Source: Acidimicrobiia bacterium
GTDB lineage: Bacteria > Actinomycetota > Acidimicrobiia > Acidimicrobiales > JACDCH01
DNA length: 6,124 nt
Assembly: GCA_013694495.1 (NCBI GenBank)
Contig: JACDCH010000468.1
Span: 1-6,124 of the forward strand
Reading direction: 5' to 3'
The notes under the pieces were generated by a model, which was given only the letters and a program-made list of their open reading frames with translations, did not search any database and had not been told where the DNA came from. This document shows positions 1 to 5,318 of the stretch, piece by piece. The translations under genes and the position numbers were made by a program. The number at the start of each line of letters is the position of its first letter. Position 1 is the stretch's first letter.

Positions 1-1510
1 GGCCCGACGGCGGCGCCGCCGCGAGCGGCTGGTCGAAGGTCGGCGGGACGTAGGCCGGGCACGACGGCGCAGCGAGCAGGAAGCGGATGCTCGCCCGGCA
101 CGCCCGCCGCATCAGATCGACCGCGTCCTCGGGCAGGAGCCACCCGTCGGCCACGGCGCGGTCCGTGTACGTCGCCATGCTCGCCACGTAGGAAGCGTGC
201 GACCCGTAGAGGGCCAGCAGCTCGAGGTCGGTGAACGGGATCGTCACGCCACCGAGCTGGCACGTCGTCGACTGGTAGCGGGCCACGGGCACGTCGATCG
301 GGGGCAGGCGGATGCCGCCGAGCGTGTTGCCGTACTGGTCCGTGGCCAGGACCCCGCCCGCGAACGCGAACCGTGGGCCGTTGTCGGGTGCCCCCTCGCC
401 CGCCACCCAGCCGTCGAGCTCGTGCAGCGCGGTCGAAGTGGCGTAGTGCATGGGCATGGCGGCCCCCGCCGCGACGCACACGGCGAGCAGCGGGCTCAGC
501 ACCTCGCCGTAGTTGCCGGCGCCGTCGAGCACCGCCCGGAACTGGTCGGGGGTCTGCTTCGGCAACCCGGCCGCCACTCGGGGGCCGTGGCCGAAGATCG
601 ACTGGTACCCGATCCAGTGGTCGGCGTGGGCCGCGCCGGCGACCTCCCACAGCCGGTAGTTGGGGTCGACGGTCGCCGGGTCGACGCCGTCGGCAACGGC
701 CTCGAAGTCGCTGAGCAGGTGCAGCACCGGGACGGGCGCTCCCACGGCGAACGCCTTGTCCCCGGGGACGTTGCCGTGCACGAGCACACCGTCGATCGCG
801 CCCACGGCGGCCGGGTGCGCCGGCAACCACTCGCTCACGTAGTCGGACAGGCGGTTGGCGGACTGCGACTGCCCGGCGGCGAGGATCCGCTCCACCCGGC
901 CCAACCCGAGCGAGCCCATCGGGTCGACGCTGCCGGCCGGCCCGGGCGCCTCGAACGCCCGCGCCACCTGAGTGAACAGGTCGAAGGCCCAAGCGTCGCC
1001 GGGGTGGTCGAGCGAGGCGTAGCGGACCGGGTCCCAGGTCTGGGGCGTGAGGGCCGGCAGGCAGCAGAGGCCGGCCGCCTGGGCGCTGACGTGGACGTAG
1101 GCGAACCCCTCCCGCAGCAGCATCTCGCGGGCGAGCATCGTGTCGACCGCGTTCTCGAACTGGGCGGTGACGTTCACCCAGTCGAGGAGGACGGTGCCGT
1201 TGAAGTCGGCGGGCGACGACGGCCGGGTGACGATGATCCGGGTGGTGTACGGCGCCGGCGTCCCCGCCGCGTCCACCGCCGTGCCCGACACGAAGAGCTC
1301 CTGCTCCTCGTAGCCGAACGGAGCGAGGTCGAAGTAGCTGTCCCACAGGGCGTGGCCCCGCAACCCCGGGGGCGGCGCGGTGAGCAACGGCACCGGGCCG
1401 GACCCGAGCTGCGTCGGTGCCGCCGGCTCAGCCGGTGCCGCGGCGGCCGGGAGCCAGCTCAAGCAGGCCAGCGCTCCGAGGAGCACGGCCGCCCTGATCG
1501 TCGCCCGCAT
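1..1510 (-). CDS. Secreted alpha/beta hydrolase (Abhydrolase_10 type), C-terminus cut by window edge
   Basis: Seen: from ATG at 1510 the minus strand is open for 503 codons to the left edge, with strong G/C at third codon positions. Residues 1-25 look like a Sec signal peptide: basic R2 and R6, a hydrophobic stretch V9-L20, then an Ala-rich cleavage site near residues 22-25. C16 does not sit in a good lipobox, so a lipoprotein is unlikely. The nucleophile elbow is GQSQS at 213-217, with S215 the likely catalytic serine. The motif GAAHADHW carries the likely catalytic H295 (H298 nearby), and D268 or E270 in SDFE is the probable acid. Family knowledge: these motifs match the poorly characterised Abhydrolase_10 domain family; esterase-like activity is inferred and the substrate is unknown. 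The start has no SD at normal spacing (a GAGG lies 16 bases upstream), but it gives a proper signal peptide. It lies 75 bases downstream of the YqeY-domain gene on the same strand. Family members are usually not much longer, so little is probably missing. Confidence 0.88.
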   Translation of the reverse strand, partial: MRATIRAAVLLGALACLSWLPAAAAPAEPAAPTQLGSGPVPLLTAPPPGLRGHALWDSYFDLAPFGYEEQELFVSGTAVDAAGTPAPYTTRIIVTRPSSPADFNGTVLLDWVNVTAQFENAVDTMLAREMLLREGFAYVHVSAQAAGLCCLPALTPQTWDPVRYASLDHPGDAWAFDLFTQVARAFEAPGPAGSVDPMGSLGLGRVERILAAGQSQSANRLSDYVSEWLPAHPAAVGAIDGVLVHGNVPGDKAFAVGAPVPVLHLLSDFEAVADGVDPATVDPNYRLWEVAGAAHADHWIGYQSIFGHGPRVAAGLPKQTPDQFRAVLDGAGNYGEVLSPLLAVCVAAGAAMPMHYATSTALHELDGWVAGEGAPDNGPRFAFAGGVLATDQYGNTLGGIRLPPIDVPVARYQSTTCQLGGVTIPFTDLELLALYGSHASYVASMATYTDRAVADGWLLPEDAVDLMRRACRASIRFLLAAPSCPAYVPPTFDQPLAAAPPSG

Positions 1511-1531
1511 CAGGGGTTGGGTTCGACCTCG

Positions 1532-1576
1532 CCGGCGCCGGACCTCCCCGGACCCCCGCCGAGTCGCCTCGGACGG
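1532..1576. other. Intergenic inverted repeats between YqeY-domain gene and hydrolase
   Basis: Seen: a perfect 10-base palindrome CCGGCGCCGG at 1532-1541. A separate stem-loop at 1556-1576 has left arm CCGCCGAG, loop TCGC, and right arm CTCGG-A-CGG with one bulged A (8 pairs). On the minus-strand transcript the stem-loop lies just after the YqeY-domain stop and before the hydrolase start. It has no U tract, so it is not a classical intrinsic terminator. It could attenuate or separate the two transcripts, and the palindrome could be a regulator site. In DNA this rich in G and C, such repeats also arise by chance. Confidence 0.25.
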
Positions 1577-1585
1577 CGGTCGGCG

Positions 1586-1950
1586 TCAGGCGACGTAGGC
1601 GCGGAGGACGTCGAGCTCGTCCCGCAGGGCGGCGGCTTCGTCGGCGCGACCGCAGGCCTCGAACCGGGCGACCGTGTCCTCGCAGTCGGCGATCTCGGCG
1701 CGGAGGACGGCGACCAGGTCGGCCTCGGCCAGGAGCAGACGGGGATGATCGACGAGCCGGCCGACGGCCTCGGCCGGCCCGACGGTGTCCAACGGCGGCG
1801 CCTCGGCGTTGGCGATGGCGGCCAGTGCGGTGCGCAGCACGTTCACCGGCCGCGGTCGCGGGCCTTCATCGCGGTCGTCAGGTCGGCCCGCAGCCTCTCC
1901 TCGAGCGGGAGGCCGGACGGGTGCGCACCGGCGACACCGTCGGAGGCCAT
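1586..1950 (-). pseudogene. Short GatB/YqeY-domain protein, reading frame broken near 1845
   Basis: Seen: frame one starts at ATG 1950 and reads 35 residues ending LRADLTTAMKARDRGR, then TGA at 1843-1845. The family sequence resumes one frame back from GTG 1846 (VNVLRTALAAIANAE...) and runs 86 residues to TGA at 1586-1588, ending near EAAALRDELDVLRAYVA. Third-position G/C bias switches frame at the same place. Joined, the product would be about 121 residues. Known: the MKARD...LR.ALAAI.NAE pattern, a later Glu-rich helix (VLRAEIADCEDTVARFEACGR) and the final LRAYV are typical of GatB/YqeY-domain proteins; actinobacteria have short versions lacking the long C-terminal tail of B. subtilis YqeY. 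The domain resembles the tRNA-interacting tail of GatB, but its role is uncertain. One missing base in CGGCCGGTG explains the break. Alternatives are reinitiation at the overlapping GTGA, a -1 shift, or a sequencing error. No SD precedes ATG 1950; GTG 1971 is another possible start. Confidence 0.8.
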
Positions 1951-2145
1951 GCGGCGACGGTACCGACGCACCCCAGGGGTCGAGAGCGAGAATCGACCGG
2001 GCGTCAGCTACCCCACCGCCGACATCGCCGGGCCGACGGTGCACACCTCCCGATGCATGGCATGATCGTCTCGGGCCGTGGTCGGTCAGTCATCGTCGAG
2101 CCCGTCGCAATGACGAGTCGGTGGGCAGCACACGGAGGGTCGCTG
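1951..2145. promoter_or_regulatory. Divergent intergenic region with palindrome and short repeats
   Basis: This 195-base stretch separates the minus-strand YqeY-domain gene from the plus-strand STAS gene, so it should hold both promoters. Seen: an imperfect palindrome GCGACGGTACCGACGC at 1954-1969, with 7 of 8 mirrored positions pairing, directly before ATG 1950. A tandem GCATG GCATG sits at 2055-2064, flanked by inverted CGAT/ATCG ends (2051-2068). No convincing -35/-10 pair was found on either strand. The STAS frame stays open through this region with ATGs at 2053, 2062 and 2110, but none has a good ribosome binding site. Confidence 0.4.
2134..2139 (+). promoter_or_regulatory. Ribosome binding site deciding the STAS start
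   Basis: GGAGGG lies six bases before GTG at 2146. It is the only strong Shine-Dalgarno sequence near the candidate starts of this gene, and it favours GTG 2146 over the in-frame ATGs at 2053, 2062 and 2110. Confidence 0.7.
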
Positions 2146-2514
2146 GTGGAAGGCATCGAGGCTGCGTTCCGAGCCACCGCGGATCCCGTGGGTGCCCGGG
2201 TGCGGGTCCGGTTCGAGGGTGAGCTCGACGAGGCCACCACGGAGGTGGCGTGGTCCGTCGTCGAGACGGCGGCCGAGCGTGACGGCTCCGACATCGAGCT
2301 CGACCTGTCGCAGGTGACGTTCATGAGCTCCGTCGGCCTCGCCGTCCTGATCCGGTGCCAGTCGCTGGTCGAGGAGCCACGCCGGCTGGTGCTCGTCGAA
2401 CCCTCCCCCATCGTCCGGCGGGTGCTGACGGTCACCGACACCGCCCAGCTCTTCGAGATCGAGCCACCCGACGCGGCCCCGCCCGCCGGGGACACGGTGG
2501 CGGGCGCCGCCTGA
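2146..2514 (+). CDS. STAS-domain protein, anti-sigma factor antagonist type
   Basis: Seen: 122 residues from GTG 2146, chosen for the GGAGGG six bases upstream. Residues about 18-107 form one STAS domain: strand VRVRFEGELD (19-28), strand and loop IELDLSQVTFMSSVGLAVLI (50-69), then RRLVLVEPSPIVRRVL (79-94) and a closing helix to LFEIE; the tail 107-122 is Pro/Ala-rich and probably disordered. Known: in SpoIIAA the equivalent loop is F-M-D-S-S-G, where the middle serine is phosphorylated by an anti-sigma kinase. Here it reads F59-M-S61-S62-V63-G64: the phosphorylatable serine is kept as S62, while the preceding Asp is Ser and the following Ser is Val. Such variants are common. Inferred: a cytoplasmic partner-switching regulator that binds an anti-sigma or kinase protein. 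No kinase, phosphatase or sigma factor gene lies in the window, so it is an orphan here. It converges on the phosphotransferase gene to its right with a 16-base gap. Confidence 0.88.
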   Translation: MEGIEAAFRATADPVGARVRVRFEGELDEATTEVAWSVVETAAERDGSDIELDLSQVTFMSSVGLAVLIRCQSLVEEPRRLVLVEPSPIVRRVLTVTDTAQLFEIEPPDAAPPAGDTVAGAA

Positions 2515-2528
2515 CGGCCGGAGCCGTC
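2513..2528. terminator. Possible bidirectional terminator hairpin between convergent genes
   Basis: Seen: GACGGC-CGGA-GCCGTC, a six-pair GC-rich stem with a four-base loop. It starts inside the STAS stop codon and fills the 16-base gap before the stop of the convergent phosphotransferase gene. Its position suits termination from both sides, but no T-run of useful length follows on either strand, so this is tentative. Confidence 0.35.
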
Positions 2529-2530
2529 GT

Positions 2531-3433
2531 TCAGAGGAGGGCGTCGAGGCGGACCGCGGTGGCCTCGAGTTCAGCAGCCCGGCCGGGGGCGAACGCGTTG
2601 TAGGCGAGGTGCATCAGCCCGATGTGGAGCTCGTAGCACCGGAGCCGGGCGTCGAAGTCGGGTACCTCGAGGCCGATGGCGGCGTGGTGGTCGAGCACGG
2701 CCCGGCGGACGTCGAGCGCCCGGAGGCCGGCGTGCCACGGCGTCCAGAACGTGAACCAGGCGACCTCGTACAGGAAATCGCCGTAGCTGAGGCAGCCCCA
2801 GTCGAACACCGCCTCGAGCCGGGCGCGGTCGGCGTCGACGAGCACGTTGCGATTGAGGAGGTCGAGGTGGAGGACGTGCTGCAGATCCGGGCAGGCAGGG
2901 AGGACCTCCGCCAGCGCCGCCCGGCCGGCCTCGAACAGGCGGTCGAGCTCCGGCATGGCGGCGAGCTGCCAGCGCCAGCCGCTGACCCGGTCGCCGGGCC
3001 GGTCGACGAGGAGGTCGAGCAGCCATTCGGCCCACGGCTCGGGCCGGGCGTCGGGCGCAGTGGGGACCGCCCGCATGGCATCGAGCCCGCGGAGCACGGC
3101 GGGCAGTACCCGCTCGAACCCGGTTGCGTCGAGCTCCTCGAGGAACGTCCCGTGGTGGCGCTCCGAGATCGCGTAGGCGCCGTCGAACGCGTCGCCGATC
3201 TCGAGCAGGCGCGGCACGGGGAGATCGGGGCCGCCGAACGCCATCGCCGCGTCGTCCTTCTCGAAGTCCTCGCGCCAGAGGCCGAACCGCGCCACGAGCT
3301 CCTGCCCGCCCGCGCTGAACCCGAACGCCTGCGACCAGTCGCCGCCACCGAGCCGGGCGACGTCGTCGACCCGGCCGTAGCGAGCGCGGAGGAACGCCTC
3401 GGCCTCCTCGACCGGGACGACCGATCCGTTCAC
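2531..3433 (-). CDS. APH-family phosphotransferase, hygromycin B phosphotransferase-like
   Basis: Seen: 300 residues from GTG 3433, whose bases overlap the upstream stop as GTGA; this coupling is why I chose the start over the longer open frame to 3496. The fold is kinase-like. The N-lobe (about 9-105) has the loop GGGDWSQAF, R49 at the usual beta-3 position, and K59. The catalytic loop is H189-L-D191-LLNR-N196 (Brenner motif HxDxxxxN), followed by the metal-binding D211-W-G. Known: PF01636 enzymes transfer phosphate from ATP to small-molecule hydroxyls. From memory, the order and spacing of segments match APH(4)/Hph: LPVPRLLEIG against LPIPEVLDIG, HxD...NVL...DW, YGDFLYEVA...FWTPW against FGDSQYEVA...FWRPW, and the C-terminal IGL helix. 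Inferred: a cytoplasmic small-molecule kinase. Whether it acts on hygromycin or on a housekeeping metabolite cannot be told. It is the last gene of the three-gene minus-strand set. Confidence 0.87.
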   Translation of the reverse strand: MNGSVVPVEEAEAFLRARYGRVDDVARLGGGDWSQAFGFSAGGQELVARFGLWREDFEKDDAAMAFGGPDLPVPRLLEIGDAFDGAYAISERHHGTFLEELDATGFERVLPAVLRGLDAMRAVPTAPDARPEPWAEWLLDLLVDRPGDRVSGWRWQLAAMPELDRLFEAGRAALAEVLPACPDLQHVLHLDLLNRNVLVDADRARLEAVFDWGCLSYGDFLYEVAWFTFWTPWHAGLRALDVRRAVLDHHAAIGLEVPDFDARLRCYELHIGLMHLAYNAFAPGRAAELEATAVRLDALL

Positions 3434-4263
3434 ACCCGGTCGAACACCTCGGCGAGGCCGCTGAGCAGCCACTCGTGCTCGGCCGGCACCGGGCACGGCA
3501 ACGGCACGCGGAAGCTGAGGGCCTCGACGAGCTCGACGGCCGGTCCCTCGAGCCGCAGCGCACCGTCCGGCGCGTCACCGTCCCGGACGACGACCCCGTC
3601 GCCCACCTCGACGACGAAGCGGACGTCGGGGTCCGAGGCGGCGACGGCGACGGCGCCGGTTCGCCCCCGGGAGTGGGCGACGGCGAAGGCGGGGCTGAGG
3701 GCGGCGCCGTAGGTGAGGCAGCCGGCGATCTCGTCGTCGTCCTCGACGGGGGCGAGGCCGAGGGGCAGCACGATGTCGCGCTCGTGGATCCACGCGTCCC
3801 ACAGCGCGTGCAGCACGACGGCTCGGAGCGGGACGTGGCCCGGCGGTGCCTCGGCGAGCTTCGACCACGCCTCGTCGTCGAGGGTCTCGACCGCGCCCGC
3901 CAGCGCCTCGTTCGACGCCACGAAGTCCGCCAGCACGGCCGCCGGTGGCTGGGCCCGGCCGGCGTCGACCAGCTCGGCCGGCGACGCCACCGGATCGAAC
4001 GTCGTCAGGAAGCGGGTCGGCTCACCGGCCAGGCCGGCGCCGATCGAGAACGTCCAGAACTGGTTCGTGCTCACGAGGTGGGCGACGACGTCCTTCACGG
4101 ACCACGCTTCGCACCGGCTGGGGGCCGCCCACTGGGCGTCGTCGAGCCCACCCAGCACGTCGGCGAGGCGGCGGCGCTGGCGGAGCAGGGGCACCGCTGG
4201 GTCGCCGAGTGGCCGGTCGAGGCGGAGGAACGACGGGTCGTCGTAGCGAGGGGTCAGCTGCAC
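3430..4263 (-). CDS. Mycothiol-dependent maleylpyruvate isomerase-family (DinB-like) protein
   Basis: Seen: 277 residues from GTG 4263, with a modest GGTGGG eight bases upstream. Residues about 26-165 form a DinB-like four-helix bundle with the family signature W54-S-V-K-D-V-V-A-H62-L and a second motif D156-AWI-H160-ER-D163. Residues about 185-260 resemble the small C-terminal MDMPI_C domain (ALRLEGPAVELVEALSFR). Known: in the characterised Corynebacterium enzyme, zinc is held by two His and one Glu, arranged as an N-terminal His plus ExxxH; mycothiol is the cofactor. Here H62 and H160 are kept, but the Glu position is Asp (D156), which still can bind metal. Inferred: a mycothiol- or metal-dependent S-transferase or isomerase acting in the cytoplasm; substrate unknown. 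Its stop overlaps the next gene's start by four bases. It lies 61 bases after the upstream phosphotransferase, so all three are probably cotranscribed. No gentisate-pathway genes are nearby, so a true maleylpyruvate substrate is not supported. Confidence 0.88.
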   Translation of the reverse strand: MQLTPRYDDPSFLRLDRPLGDPAVPLLRQRRRLADVLGGLDDAQWAAPSRCEAWSVKDVVAHLVSTNQFWTFSIGAGLAGEPTRFLTTFDPVASPAELVDAGRAQPPAAVLADFVASNEALAGAVETLDDEAWSKLAEAPPGHVPLRAVVLHALWDAWIHERDIVLPLGLAPVEDDDEIAGCLTYGAALSPAFAVAHSRGRTGAVAVAASDPDVRFVVEVGDGVVVRDGDAPDGALRLEGPAVELVEALSFRVPLPCPVPAEHEWLLSGLAEVFDRV

Positions 4264-4324
4264 GACGAGGGCCCACCGATGCGATCGCTGCTCATCGCCG
4301 CAGCATGCCAGGCACCGGTCGGGC
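4264..4324. other. Short intergenic gap inside the three-gene minus-strand set
   Basis: These 61 bases contain a perfect palindrome GCGATCGC at 4281-4288, and CGATG/CATCG arms at 4277-4281 and 4293-4297 that could form a weak stem with an 11-base loop. No T-run or promoter-like pair is visible, so transcription could read through. The functional value of the palindrome is uncertain. Confidence 0.3.
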
Positions 4325-5215
4325 TCAACGCCCGAGATCGGCCAGAACGGCGCGGATCGCCCGCCACGATCGGGCGACGATGTCGGGGTTGGTGTCGCGG
4401 TAGTACGGCAGCGCCTGGACGGCGGCCGACGTCGCCCACGCCCGCCCTCGGAGCCACATCTCGTCGTCGACGAAGCCCAGCGCGGCGCGGTACTCGGCCC
4501 GGCCGGTGGCGTCGAAGAAGCTCCACGCCAGCATGAGATCGACGGCCGGGTCGCCCACGGCGAGCCCGCCCCAGTCGATGACGCCGCTCAGGTGGCCGTC
4601 GAGGACGAGCAGGTTCCCGTCCATGAGGTCCCCGTGGACCCAGACCGGCGGTCCGTCCCACGGGCGGGCCTGGCGACCGGCGTCCCACGCGGCGAGGAGC
4701 CCGTCCACGTCGACCTCGCCCCGGAGCTGCCCGGCCCGGCGGCGGGTGAATCGGTCAGCCGGCTCCAGTGGGCCGCCCCGCTGACCGGGCGACGGCGAGG
4801 GTCCGCCGGCGCCGTCGACGACTTGCAGCGCGAGCACGAAGGCGGCCAGGTCCTGCGCCAGGCGCACCTGGTCGACCGCGCCGTCCGGTGTCGGGTTCGC
4901 CCCGGACAGCCATGGCGACAGGGACCACCGGAAGGGGTAAGCCGTCGTGGGCTCACCGAGGGCGAGCGGCACGGGGATCTCGACCGGCAGGTGCGGCGCG
5001 AGCACGGCCAGCCAGCGGTGCTCCTTCTCGCCCTGCCGGCTCGCCCACCCGATCTTCGGCAGGCGGACGGAGAGGTCGTCGCCGAGGCGGAAGACCGCGT
5101 GGTCGGTGCCCCAGGCCTCGACCCGGGTCAGGGACCGATCGGCGAGCGCCGGGAGCTGGTCGGCGAGCAGGGCCTGCACGAGCGCCTCGTCGACCTCCAC
5201 CTCGTCGTCGTGCAT
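4325..5215 (-). CDS. APH-family aminoglycoside/small-molecule phosphotransferase
   Basis: Seen: 296 residues from ATG 5215. The product opens MHDDEVEVDEALV, as in many actinobacterial relatives; an in-frame ATG 5230 would add five residues, and the frame stays open to 5536, but that stretch lies over the divergent promoter and the oxygenase gene. The N-lobe has G36-TDHAVFRLGDDLSVRLP with R51 at the beta-3 position and E63/E65 in the following helix (GEKEHRWL). The catalytic loop is H194-G-D196-LMDG-N201, then D214-W-G-G for metal binding, and GDPAVDLMLAW. The C-terminus has LPYYRDTNP, a hallmark of this subfamily. Known: PF01636 kinases use these Asp and Asn residues to phosphorylate hydroxyl groups with ATP; this subfamily is usually annotated as aminoglycoside phosphotransferase, but few members have been tested. 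It is only distantly related to the second phosphotransferase at 2531-3433. Inferred: first gene of the minus-strand set, driven from 5216-5318. Confidence 0.88.
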   Translation of the reverse strand: MHDDEVEVDEALVQALLADQLPALADRSLTRVEAWGTDHAVFRLGDDLSVRLPKIGWASRQGEKEHRWLAVLAPHLPVEIPVPLALGEPTTAYPFRWSLSPWLSGANPTPDGAVDQVRLAQDLAAFVLALQVVDGAGGPSPSPGQRGGPLEPADRFTRRRAGQLRGEVDVDGLLAAWDAGRQARPWDGPPVWVHGDLMDGNLLVLDGHLSGVIDWGGLAVGDPAVDLMLAWSFFDATGRAEYRAALGFVDDEMWLRGRAWATSAAVQALPYYRDTNPDIVARSWRAIRAVLADLGR

Positions 5216-5281
5216 CCGCGGGACCGCCATCCCCCGCCATGCCACCGGCCCGAGGGGCGGCTGTCCATCCGGTTTCCGTGC

Positions 5282-5318
5282 TTGCGCCAGTCGGATCAAT
5301 CGTACTATCAACGGCCTT
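5282..5318 (+). promoter_or_regulatory. Likely promoter of the MpaB-family gene
   Basis: Seen: TACTAT at 5303-5308 fits the actinobacterial -10 form TAnnnT, and it lies in the most A/T-rich stretch of the window. TTGCGC at 5282-5287 is a possible -35, with a short 15-base spacer. Transcription would begin near 5315-5319, at or just before ATG 5319, so the mRNA would be leaderless or nearly so; no Shine-Dalgarno sequence is present, which agrees. A direct repeat of ATCAA at 5295-5299 and 5307-5311, 12 bases apart, brackets the -10 and may be a regulator site. The opposite strand carries TACGAT here, a candidate -10 for the divergent phosphotransferase set. Confidence 0.4.

Noticed and set aside
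197..2065. A 622-codon open frame on the plus strand
   Set aside because: It is antisense to the Abhydrolase_10 gene and the YqeY-domain gene, which have clear motifs. The product is Arg/Gly/Val-rich without recognisable domains, as expected from third-position G/C bias.
1825..2145. N-terminal extension of the STAS protein, with ATGs at 2053, 2062 or 2110
   Set aside because: The extension overlaps the YqeY-domain gene or lacks ribosome binding sites, while GTG 2146 has an ideally spaced GGAGGG and gives a normal STAS length.
2609..3712. A 367-codon plus-strand frame, and a 353-codon one at 3475-4536
   Set aside because: Both are antisense to the phosphotransferase and isomerase-like genes, show no family motifs, and have compositions typical of GC-rich shadow frames.
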